Below are positions 25,601 through 32,138 of a DNA stretch of 32,981 nucleotides, piece by piece. This DNA comes from Opitutaceae bacterium (GTDB lineage Bacteria > Verrucomicrobiota > Verrucomicrobiia > Opitutales > Opitutaceae). The first letter of the stretch is position 1. Each line of letters starts with the position of its first letter. Below the pieces are notes generated by a model that saw only the letters and a program-made list of their open reading frames with translations, searched no databases and was not told the DNA's origin. The position numbers and the translations under genes are program-made. The stretch spans positions 1-32,981 of the forward strand of contig JACMRG010000224.1 in NCBI GenBank assembly GCA_014376585.1, read 5' to 3'.

Positions 25601-25958
25601 GCTGGTCGCTTCGAGCTTGTTGCGCCGGCTGGGCTATCGCGTGTTGGAGGCCAGTCACGGACCCGAAGCTCTGGGCATCTGGGAAACGCGGGGCGCGGAG
25701 ATCGACCTGCTGATTACCGACATGGTGATGCCGCAGGGCCTCACCGGCATGGCCCTGGCTCAGAAGTTGCAGCGGGAAAAACCCACTTTGGGCGTCATTC
25801 TGATGAGCGGTTACAACGAAGAGATTTTGCGGGGCCACGGCGGGCGGACAACCGGACTGACGCTGGTCGCGAAGCCGTTCGAATTCCCGGCCTTCGCCGC
25901 CGTCGTGCGGGAAAAGCTGGGTCCAGGCCCAGCGCCGGCCGGTGTCGCCAAGGGATGA
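22695..25958 (+). CDS. MASE1-PAS hybrid sensor histidine kinase
   Basis: A 1087-residue membrane-bound hybrid kinase. Residues about 30-315 are a MASE1-type sensor with eight or so hydrophobic helices, including NLEASYWLPSGLILG (55-69) and SWYGADLLGVILIAPLIL (177-194). Three PAS/PAC units follow (about 330-447, 450-565, 575-700), each ending in a DVTARR/DITEQKR/DITASR-like PAC close. The kinase core has His720 in GGVAHDFNNIL, N-box NLCVNARDAM (828-837), DTGSGM, the FEPFFTTK box and GKGTGLGLATV. The C-terminal receiver is intact: VEDEE (962-966), Asp1009 in LLITDMVMP, and Lys1060 in VAKPFEF. The gene has no adjacent response regulator or HPt protein. The signal is unknown; MASE1 is a predicted integral membrane sensor domain. 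Confidence 0.92.
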   Translation: MTPLVPSPPPAMFPAGAATSVPGSPPWPVWVRGLIMTAAHWGGAEVSCLLTEKPNLEASYWLPSGLILGTLLVTARREWWVMVVALFLGDELFNLCGAQLPFMPWFVATAGNAAAGLMGAWLIQRFIAFRITLASVRELVGLVMLGGGVSLVVTATIGAAMARWLGSPASYREVWASWYGADLLGVILIAPLILVWHPTWARPFHWGWSPGRAEGLAMVAGLCLCVFFAVGQDRVLGVGMRYVVLPFVVWAALRFGPRGVTVVSLAVALLVGWFFLTGQGENVFRQATAHDRNAQLQVALAFIAFFGLIPAIVIAAQARTEAELRQERNFHQAIFDSEPEWVTVISADGGLVQINRAGLVVLEVADIAEARAFGVMNFVLPLDREKFLGLMERVMAGGHGELAYQIRGKQGTVRWLEMNATPLRDGDDRVTALLGVTRDVTARRQAEEALRLARFTVDNATLAMFWVGPDAGIVDANAAASRLLGYELAELRGLRVPDIDVEFSAERWPRHWADLKSAASLEFQSRQRKKDGSLIDVSISTHHLRFGTGELSCAFVQDITEQKRAEDARRKSEEQLKLIFSAVADGIVVHDRDLAIIQCNASAERMLGLSAEEVTGRTSVDGRWRAVREDGRPFPGEAHPAAVALTTGRAVRDTVMGVHKPDGVLTWISVNAEPLRDARGGVTMVVSSFSDITASRALQEQVRQARKMEVVGQLAGGVAHDFNNILTAMMLNIQFMETDGRLPEEFRSPLDDLQGMARRAAKLTEQLLLFARRRVMQVQALEFNASITSVVKLLRRLLGEHIAVEVRLAPETLWINADGGMLDQVVMNLCVNARDAMPEGGTLVIETDLAQLGAPLARAEARPGRFARLRVSDTGSGMTPEVLAHLFEPFFTTKEVGKGTGLGLATVHGIIHQHEGWLEVESAPGRGSTFTVYLPLAPAVEKAPVAEPRAELRGGTETILLVEDEEAVRLVASSLLRRLGYRVLEASHGPEALGIWETRGAEIDLLITDMVMPQGLTGMALAQKLQREKPTLGVILMSGYNEEILRGHGGRTTGLTLVAKPFEFPAFAAVVREKLGPGPAPAGVAKG

Positions 25959-26018
25959 TCCGAGCAACTGGGGAGAAAATCGGGTCGGCTGGTCAGGCGA
26001 GGGTGAGCGCCGGAAAAA

Positions 26019-27350
26019 TCAGGCCAGCTCGGAGAGACGGCGCGCGTGGGGAGCCAACCGGACGAGATCAAGCAGGTTGATGGCTTCGCCGGAGCGGATG
26101 GATGCGTTGGCCGCGATGCCCACGAGCGCCGAGGCGGCGCCCTGCTCGGGGCCGGCGTTGCGGCGATGGGAGTCCGCGGGAGGCTGCGGCGAGAAAATCT
26201 GTTCTGCCAACTGCGGGTCCGCCCCGCCGTGGCCGCCGGCGTGCGGGGCGACGGTGACCTCATATTCGGTGGCGAAGTGGGGAAAGACGCGGATGCGGTG
26301 ATCGGGCTGATCGTTGGCCTGGACCGACGCGGGATGGAGCCGGCCCAGCACGGGAGCGCGGATAAACTCGTAATACTCGAGGCGGCCGCGGTCGCCGTTG
26401 AAGGTGACGCGCATGCCCTCGCGCGGGGAAAAACCCACTAGCGAATAGTTGAGCAGCTGGCCGGTGCGGTAGCGCACGAGGACGGACATCTGGTCGTGGA
26501 TATCGATGTCTTCGCGAAAGACGTTTTGATCGCGCACGTAAGCGGAGTCGGCTTCGGCGTTGAGGTAGAGGGCTTCCATCACGCCAGCGTCGCGCAGGGA
26601 AAAGCGAAACGGATCGGTCGCGCAGTCGGCGTCGGTGTAGCGCGGGTAGGCAGCGAGCGCGCCGTCCCCGCGGGCAAGGGCGTTGGCCCGGCCGTAGAAG
26701 ACGAGCTGGCCCTGCGCGAAAACGCGCTCGGGGATGGCGTCGAGCCACCAGTTAACGAGATCGAAATGATGCGTGGATTTGTGCACGAGCAGGCCGCCGG
26801 ATTGATCCATGCGGGCGTGCCAGCGGCGGAAGTAGTCGGCGCCGTGGTCGGTATCGAGGAGGTATTCCAGATTAACGCTCTTGATGGCCCCGATGGTGCC
26901 GGCGGCGAGCAGGCGGCGCACCTCGGTGCGATGGGGATGCCAACGGTAGTTAAACGCCACGCGCACGCGGCCGCCGGTGCGGGCGACCTCGTCGAGGATG
27001 AGCTGGCATTTGCCGGCGTCGGTGGTGAGGGGTTTCTCGGTGATGACTTCGCAGCCGGCGCGCAGGGCGCGGGTGATGTAGTCGTGATGAGCCGCGTCCA
27101 CCGTGGTGACGATCACGGCATCGGCGTGCTGATCGCGGAGAAGCCGATCAAAGTCGGCGGGAGCGGCCGTGGACACCGCGGTCGAGCCCCACTCGTGGGT
27201 GAGGCAGTGGTTGAAAAACGCCAGGCGGGTCGGGCTGAGATCGCAAAGTCCGACGAGCCGCGCCGAGTCGCGATAGCGGGTGACGAGCGGCCGCACGAAG
27301 TCGCGGGCGCGCATGCCGGTGCCGACGAGGACGAAGCGTTTGGGAGGCAT
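26019..27350 (-). CDS. Gfo/Idh/MocA family oxidoreductase
   Basis: A 443-residue NAD(P)-dependent dehydrogenase of the glucose-fructose oxidoreductase/inositol dehydrogenase family. The N-terminal Rossmann fold opens FVLVGTGMRAR with GTG at 10-12. EKPLT (105-109) holds the family's conserved Lys106. The catalytic segment is GGLLVHKSTHHFDLVNWW (185-202), with His194/195 as likely catalytic residues. The C-terminal domain supplies the beta sheet for substrate binding. The family oxidises sugars, inositols or sugar derivatives; the substrate is not evident. ATG 27350 follows a GTG at 27353. It lies on the same strand as the TonB receptor gene, but a strong terminator separates the two. Confidence 0.9.
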   Translation of the reverse strand: MPPKRFVLVGTGMRARDFVRPLVTRYRDSARLVGLCDLSPTRLAFFNHCLTHEWGSTAVSTAAPADFDRLLRDQHADAVIVTTVDAAHHDYITRALRAGCEVITEKPLTTDAGKCQLILDEVARTGGRVRVAFNYRWHPHRTEVRRLLAAGTIGAIKSVNLEYLLDTDHGADYFRRWHARMDQSGGLLVHKSTHHFDLVNWWLDAIPERVFAQGQLVFYGRANALARGDGALAAYPRYTDADCATDPFRFSLRDAGVMEALYLNAEADSAYVRDQNVFREDIDIHDQMSVLVRYRTGQLLNYSLVGFSPREGMRVTFNGDRGRLEYYEFIRAPVLGRLHPASVQANDQPDHRIRVFPHFATEYEVTVAPHAGGHGGADPQLAEQIFSPQPPADSHRRNAGPEQGAASALVGIAANASIRSGEAINLLDLVRLAPHARRLSELA

Positions 27351-27383
27351 CACAGGACAGGCGCGGCGGCGGCGGGGAGGGGA

Positions 27384-27419
27384 AAGAAAAACCCCGGCCG
27401 CGTGAAAGGCGGGCCGGGG
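27384..27419 (-). terminator. Strong Rho-independent terminator after the TonB receptor gene
   Basis: CCCCGGCC at 27392-27399 pairs perfectly with GGCCGGGG at 27412-27419 around a 12-base loop. On the minus strand the stem runs straight into TTTTTCTTT (complement of 27383-27391). This is a textbook intrinsic terminator, 22 bases beyond the receptor stop codon. Confidence 0.85.
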
Positions 27420-27440
27420 CGGTGAGCGCGCTGGGGCGGC

Positions 27441-29696
27441 TCAGAATTCGTAGGTGGTGGAAAATTTTACGTTGAGGCCGGCGGCCGTGGTGATGCCGGT
27501 GCCCGAAACGCGACCGCCGGCGACAGCGATGTAGCCGTGATCGTCGAACACGTTGTCTACGTGCAGGCGGAAAAGATATTTGTCGTTCCAGCGATAGGAG
27601 GCGCCCGCGGTGGTGCCGTAGGCGGGTTTCAGGAAGAAGCTGGTTTTGCCGACGACGCCGAGGCTGGTGTAGTTGATGGGCGCGTCGCCGGCGCGTCGAC
27701 CGCTGTGGGTGAGACCGAAATTGAGGGCGAGGCCCTTGGCGTCGCCGCCGGTGAAGCGGTAATTGAGGAGGAAAGCGGCATTCTCGTCGGCGACACCGCG
27801 CACGTGGCGACCGAGGCTGTCGCGCATGTGGAGTTTGGAAAAAGTCGCGAGGGCGGAGAGGTGGCTCGTGAGGCTGCCCATGACCTCAAGTTCGTAGCCG
27901 TGGTTGCCGAAGTCGGAGACCAACGTCTCGGGTGCGGTGGGGTTGGTCTGGCGGTCGGGATTCGGGACCGTGACGTTGGTCTGCTCGATCTTAAAGTAAG
28001 CACCGTTGATGGAGAGGCGTTGCTTGAACCACTCGGTCTTGAAGCCGTATTCGTGCTGCACGCCGTCGCGCCAGAGCGGAAGATTGTTGGCGATTACGGG
28101 GGAGGAATTCGTCGAGTGACTGTAGTAGAGCGAAATGTTTTCCCGGACTTTGCCGAGGATGCTGGCGCTCTTCATGATCTTTTTGTCGTCGAGGATCGCG
28201 GGGGCAGAGCCGGCGAGGACGTTCCGCGCGGTGGTGCGCGTGGCGAGGCGGGTGACGCTGCCGGAGATGAAGACGCGGTCTTGGAGGAAGCCGAGGCGCT
28301 CGTTGAGGTAGAGCTGCCAGTTGGCGTAGGAGGTGGCGTTGTTCGAGGCGAGCGTCGTGGGATAGACGGGATAGGCGCGGGTCTCGGGCTTGGTGAGATC
28401 GATGGCGGGGAGGACACCGTTCTGCGTGTGGCTGCGCCCCGTCTGGCGGTTGAACGCGAGACCAGTGACGGTTTGCGAGCTGACCGAACCGAACTTGTAG
28501 GTGCCGGCGGCGTCGGCTTGGAAGTTGGCGGTCTTGGTGCGGCTGGCCTGAATATCGCCGCGGACCGGAATCGCGGTGGGGTTGAAGAACGGCGAAAAGG
28601 TCGAGACCGGCGCGCCGCCCACGAGCGCCCAGGTGTAGTCCTGCGTGAGTTCGCCGGTGGCGGGATTATAGCGATTGGTCAGACTGGGCGTGGAGAGGAA
28701 TTCTTGGTCGGCGTCGGAGAAAAAGTAGCGGCCGTTGGCGGCGAAGCGCAGGCTGATTTTTTCGTTGAGGCTGGTGGTGAGCTGCGTGAAGAGATCGGCG
28801 GAGTGGGTGCGGACGCTGCTCCAGGGTTGGATGCCGTTAAGGCTCTTTGCCCCGATACCGGGAGCGAGTTTGGGATCGGAGGTGGAGGCGGTGGTGGAGG
28901 GATCGAGAATGAGGAGCGGCTCGCGGAAAATCCAGTGCTCGGCAGCGACGAGTTTGGCGGTGAACTGCGTCTTGTCCGAGAAACGGTAAGTGAACATCGG
29001 AGAGAGCGATTTGCCGCGCATCCGGGCCCCGTCGGACCAATAGCGTCGGGTATCCTGCAGCGAGCCGACGACACGGTAAGCGGCTCTGCTGCCGGGGGCG
29101 AAAGGGCCGGTCAAGTCGAGCGTGACCTTCTGCGCGTCGAAGAGGCCGACGAGCGCAGTGACGTTGTGCTTCCGGCGATACTGGGGGGATTTTAGGATGA
29201 CGTTGACCGAGCCGCCGGGCGCGCCGGAGGGGGACAGGATGGCGTTGGGGCCCTTGGAGACCTCGATGCGGTCAACCACGGTATCCTCGACGTTGTCAGC
29301 GTCGGCGGACTGGAGAAAATTATCCACGGTGCGAGCGCCGTTCTGGGTCTCGAAACCGCGGATGATCATGCGGTCTTGGAACTGCACGCCGCGGCCTTCC
29401 TGCACACCGGCGACAAAGCGCGTGGCGTCAAAAATGCGCGTAGGTGCGAGGTCGTCCATCATCTCGCGGGTGAGGACGCTGATGGAGCTGGCGGTGTCGA
29501 TGAGTGCGGCGCGCACGCGGACGCCGGAGACGGCATCGGTGGCGCGATAGCGATCCGCAGGCGACCCCGAGACGCTGAACTCGCTCAACTTTACCGGCTC
29601 CTCGTTGGCGACGGAAGGCTGCGCGCGCAGGGCGGGAGATAGTGCGGGCAGAGTCACCAGCAAGGCTAGGACGGTGGGAGGAATGCGGAGTTTCAT
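27441..29696 (-). CDS. TonB-dependent outer-membrane receptor
   Basis: A 751-residue outer-membrane receptor. A signal peptide occupies residues 1 to about 26 (MKLRIPPTVLALLVTLP...LRAQ). A TonB-box-like segment, VKLSEFSVSG, begins near 35. The plug domain follows, with MIIRGFETQNG and then DRIEVSKGPNAILSPSG and GGSVNVILKSP. The rest is a 22-strand-type barrel ending in Phe, as expected for BAM-dependent folding. The plug style resembles siderophore/FecA-like receptors, but Opitutaceae use similar receptors for sugars, so the ligand is open. ATG 29696 is chosen since the open frame upstream overlaps the divergent LacI gene and adds non-signal sequence. The divergent regulator and esterase suggest a substrate-induced uptake locus. 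Confidence 0.92.
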   Translation of the reverse strand: MKLRIPPTVLALLVTLPALSPALRAQPSVANEEPVKLSEFSVSGSPADRYRATDAVSGVRVRAALIDTASSISVLTREMMDDLAPTRIFDATRFVAGVQEGRGVQFQDRMIIRGFETQNGARTVDNFLQSADADNVEDTVVDRIEVSKGPNAILSPSGAPGGSVNVILKSPQYRRKHNVTALVGLFDAQKVTLDLTGPFAPGSRAAYRVVGSLQDTRRYWSDGARMRGKSLSPMFTYRFSDKTQFTAKLVAAEHWIFREPLLILDPSTTASTSDPKLAPGIGAKSLNGIQPWSSVRTHSADLFTQLTTSLNEKISLRFAANGRYFFSDADQEFLSTPSLTNRYNPATGELTQDYTWALVGGAPVSTFSPFFNPTAIPVRGDIQASRTKTANFQADAAGTYKFGSVSSQTVTGLAFNRQTGRSHTQNGVLPAIDLTKPETRAYPVYPTTLASNNATSYANWQLYLNERLGFLQDRVFISGSVTRLATRTTARNVLAGSAPAILDDKKIMKSASILGKVRENISLYYSHSTNSSPVIANNLPLWRDGVQHEYGFKTEWFKQRLSINGAYFKIEQTNVTVPNPDRQTNPTAPETLVSDFGNHGYELEVMGSLTSHLSALATFSKLHMRDSLGRHVRGVADENAAFLLNYRFTGGDAKGLALNFGLTHSGRRAGDAPINYTSLGVVGKTSFFLKPAYGTTAGASYRWNDKYLFRLHVDNVFDDHGYIAVAGGRVSGTGITTAAGLNVKFSTTYEF

Positions 29697-29820
29697 GGTG
29701 GGGTGTCGGAGGGGAGAAAGGTGGCGCAGCAACGGAACGCTGCCGGGGGTGGGCCGGATCGGGCCGGGGTTTATGGCAAACGGGGGTGTCGGACCGACGC
29801 GGGCCTGCCAAGTGCGCCGA

Positions 29821-29838
29821 TACTTTCCGCGTAAAGTA
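29821..29838. promoter_or_regulatory. Candidate LacI-family operator palindrome
   Basis: TACTTTCCGCGTAAAGTA is an 18-bp palindrome with eight of nine base pairs matching and a GC centre step flanked by CpG. LacI-family operators are palindromes of this length with a central CpG. It lies in the 181-bp gap between the divergent receptor and LacI genes, 40 bases before the lacI-type start, so one bound regulator could affect both directions. Assignment to the neighbouring LacI protein is inference. Confidence 0.55.
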
Positions 29839-29877
29839 AATCTCGCGCGAAATCGGTCGCGGGCCCAGCAATCAGCC

Positions 29878-30966
29878 ATGGCCACCCCCGCCACTCCGCC
29901 GACCCTGCGCGAGATCGCCCGCCGCGCGGGCGTCAGCCACACGACCGTTTCTCTCTCCCTGCGCAACGATCCCACGATCCCCGAACGCACGCGCACGCGC
30001 ATGCACCGGCTGGCCGATGCGATGGGCTATCGTTCGAACGTGCTCGTCTCCGCGCTGATGACGCAGGTGCGGTTGCGCCATCGCCGCTCCACGCCCGAAG
30101 TGGTGGGCTTTCTCACCGGCGGGCCGACCGTGGACGATTGGAAAAACCATTCCTCAAGCGTGGGCTTTCACGACGGTGCGCGACGCCGCGCGGCCGAGCT
30201 CGGCATGCGCCTGGAAAATTTCTGGCTCGGGCTGGATGGCGCGCGCACGGCGGAAACGTGTCGCATGCTGCGCGCGCGGGCGATTCGCGGCAACTTGGTC
30301 GCGCCATTCCCGCGACCGGTTTACGCGAAGGAGTTGGATTGGTCGCACCTCGTGTGTGTCGCGCTCGGTTACGCGTTCAAATCGCACTCGCTGCATCGGG
30401 CCACGCATCATCATTTTCGCGGCAGCTTCGTTGCGGTCGAAAATCTCACGCGGCTCGGCTACCGCCGCATCGGACTCCTGCTTGATCGCGAGGAAAACAG
30501 CCGGGTGGATTACAGTTGGCTCGGGGGTTACCTCGCGGCGCGGGCGGAATGTGAGGGCGACGCGCTCCGGCCTTTTTTCACCGATGAGCGCGACGACCCC
30601 GCGGGCCTCCGCGGCTGGCTACGGCGGGAGCGGCCCGAAGCCGTGATCGGCTTTGGGCCGAAGCAGCTCCTGGCCCTGGAGACCGCCGGCTGCGTGGTGC
30701 CGCGCGATCTCGCCTTCGCGGCGCTCGATGTGCAGCAGGCCAACCTCAATGCGGTGAACCACGTCGCCGGGATCGACCAAAATCTGCCGATGAGCGGCGC
30801 GACGGCGATCGATATTCTCGCGGGTCAGCTCTACCACAACGAACATGGCCTGCCGCAGCGGCCGGTGCTCAGCATGATCGAGGGCTTTTGGGTCGACGGA
30901 AAAACTGCGCCGGGGCGAACGACGGGCGCACGGCCGAGTCGGCGCGCCCGCACCTTGAAAAATTAA
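29878..30966 (+). CDS. LacI family transcriptional regulator
   Basis: A 362-residue DNA-binding regulator. The N-terminal helix-turn-helix reads TLREIARRAGVSHTTVSLSL (9-28), with the usual VSxxTVS-type recognition helix, followed by RTRTRMHRLADAMGYRSN and a hinge helix (about 56-65). The rest is a periplasmic-binding-protein-like effector domain with VAVENLTRLGYRRIGLLLDRE (about 198-218), AVIGFGPKQLLALE and a C-terminal PVLSMIEGFWVDG. ATG 29878 places the HTH at the normal distance from the start; the frame is open further upstream only into the intergenic region and the receptor gene. It is divergent from the TonB receptor and three bases ahead of the esterase gene. The effector is probably a sugar or a nucleoside-like ligand. 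Confidence 0.92.
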   Translation: MATPATPPTLREIARRAGVSHTTVSLSLRNDPTIPERTRTRMHRLADAMGYRSNVLVSALMTQVRLRHRRSTPEVVGFLTGGPTVDDWKNHSSSVGFHDGARRRAAELGMRLENFWLGLDGARTAETCRMLRARAIRGNLVAPFPRPVYAKELDWSHLVCVALGYAFKSHSLHRATHHHFRGSFVAVENLTRLGYRRIGLLLDREENSRVDYSWLGGYLAARAECEGDALRPFFTDERDDPAGLRGWLRRERPEAVIGFGPKQLLALETAGCVVPRDLAFAALDVQQANLNAVNHVAGIDQNLPMSGATAIDILAGQLYHNEHGLPQRPVLSMIEGFWVDGKTAPGRTTGARPSRRARTLKN

Positions 30967-30969
30967 ATC

Positions 30970-31716
30970 ATGAAACCGACGTTTAAGCTGCACTCCCCTG
31001 AAACCGGCACGGACTACTCGATCTACGTAAACGCTCCGCGTGCGACCAAGGGTGCCGGGCCATGGCCGGTCGTGCTCTTCACGGATGGCGACGATCAATT
31101 CACGACGGCGGTGGCGGCGTATAAAAAAGAACGCGCCGCGGATCGGGTGCCGGCGCTGATTTTGGTGGGCGTGGGTTATGGGGCGGTTTACGCGAAACCA
31201 CAAAACCGCCGCGGCCGTGATTACACGCCCGTGGCGCACAGCGACGAACCTTCGAGCGGCGGCGCCGACATTTTTTTAGATTTTATCCGGACGACGCTCT
31301 GGCCGGAATTGGCGAGGCGTTACCATGTGCATGCCAGCGTGCGAGGAATTGGCGGGCACTCGCTCGGTTCGTTGTTTGTGCTGCATGCGTTGTTTCATAA
31401 AAAACCGTTCTTCACGCATCATCTCGCGAGCGCGCCATCGATCTGGTGGGCGGACGGCGCGATGCTGGGACAGGCGAAAAAACTACGCACGCAAAAGACG
31501 AAATTGCCCGCGCGGTTATTTCTCAGCGTGGGCGAAAACGATTCCGAATCAATGGCGGGCGACCTCACCAGGCTGGAGCAACAGCTGATCGCGAAACCCT
31601 TCGCCGGTCTCGACCTGATGACGCGCCGTTTCGTGGATAAAAACCACTTCAACGTCCTGCCCATCGCGTTTGGCACCGGGCTCGGGATGCTGTTTGCATC
31701 GCGGCCCGGAGAATAA
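30970..31716 (+). CDS. Alpha/beta-hydrolase of the esterase D / IroE-Fes family
   Basis: A 248-residue hydrolase of the putative esterase family (PF00756), which includes feruloyl and acetyl-xylan esterases, siderophore esterases (IroE, Fes) and S-formylglutathione hydrolase. The nucleophile elbow GIGGHSLGS has Ser131. The acid is probably Asp191 in SVGENDSES and the base His226 in DKNHFN. RGRDYTPVAHSDEP (81-94) is a characteristic loop of the IroE-like group. There is no signal peptide, so it would act in the cytoplasm on an imported ester. The ATG is three bases after the LacI stop, so the genes are co-transcribed and probably co-regulated with the divergent receptor. Confidence 0.85.
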   Translation: MKPTFKLHSPETGTDYSIYVNAPRATKGAGPWPVVLFTDGDDQFTTAVAAYKKERAADRVPALILVGVGYGAVYAKPQNRRGRDYTPVAHSDEPSSGGADIFLDFIRTTLWPELARRYHVHASVRGIGGHSLGSLFVLHALFHKKPFFTHHLASAPSIWWADGAMLGQAKKLRTQKTKLPARLFLSVGENDSESMAGDLTRLEQQLIAKPFAGLDLMTRRFVDKNHFNVLPIAFGTGLGMLFASRPGE

Positions 31717-31794
31717 AACCGCCGCCGGGAGCGCGGGCTCGACGGCGGCGGATTGCAACGGGCGGCGATGGGCGGGCTCCCGTAAATCAGGGTA

Positions 31795-31971
31795 TCAGAA
31801 TTTGGCAGAGATCCCGGAGTGGCCGCTCGAAGCGTGGCTGGGTTCGACGAGTGAAGCGGAATCGGTTTCGGGTTTGTCCTGGCTCGGGGCGGAAGCGGGC
31901 AGGCAGGCGGCGATGAGGCCGGCGAGGATGATGACGGTGAGGAAGGCGAAGGAGTGGTCTTGGTTTTTCAT
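31795..31971 (-). CDS. Small lipoprotein-like protein (58 residues)
   Basis: From ATG 31971 the frame encodes MKNQDHSFAFLTVIILAGLI followed by AACLPAS, then a hydrophilic, Ser/Glu-rich tail of about 30 residues ending SGISAKF. Residues 9-22 form one hydrophobic segment. LIAAC with Cys23 fits a lipobox, so the protein is either a tiny lipoprotein or a single-pass membrane peptide. The open frame continues upstream through an antisense stretch, but that part is Arg-rich and implausible. No function or partner is visible. Confidence 0.5.
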   Translation of the reverse strand: MKNQDHSFAFLTVIILAGLIAACLPASAPSQDKPETDSASLVEPSHASSGHSGISAKF

Positions 31972-32138
31972 GGAAGAATTTGTGTTACAAAAGCGGAGAC
32001 GCGTGATGCGTGGGGGGCGGTTGCAAAACGTGCTGGAATTTTCCGGCCGATAATTTCGACGCGGCTGTAACCGCGGGGCCGTTGCAGGCGTGGCCCGACG
32101 CCCTGCCGCGGAGTTCCCGAGCGTGCCAGGGCTGCGAC

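Noticed and set aside
29605-29877. N-terminal extension of the LacI regulator
   Set aside because: It overlaps the receptor's signal-peptide region, and LacI proteins start a few residues before the helix-turn-helix.
29697-30002. N-terminal extension of the TonB receptor overlapping the LacI gene
   Set aside because: It would place about 100 non-signal residues before a clear signal peptide at 29696.
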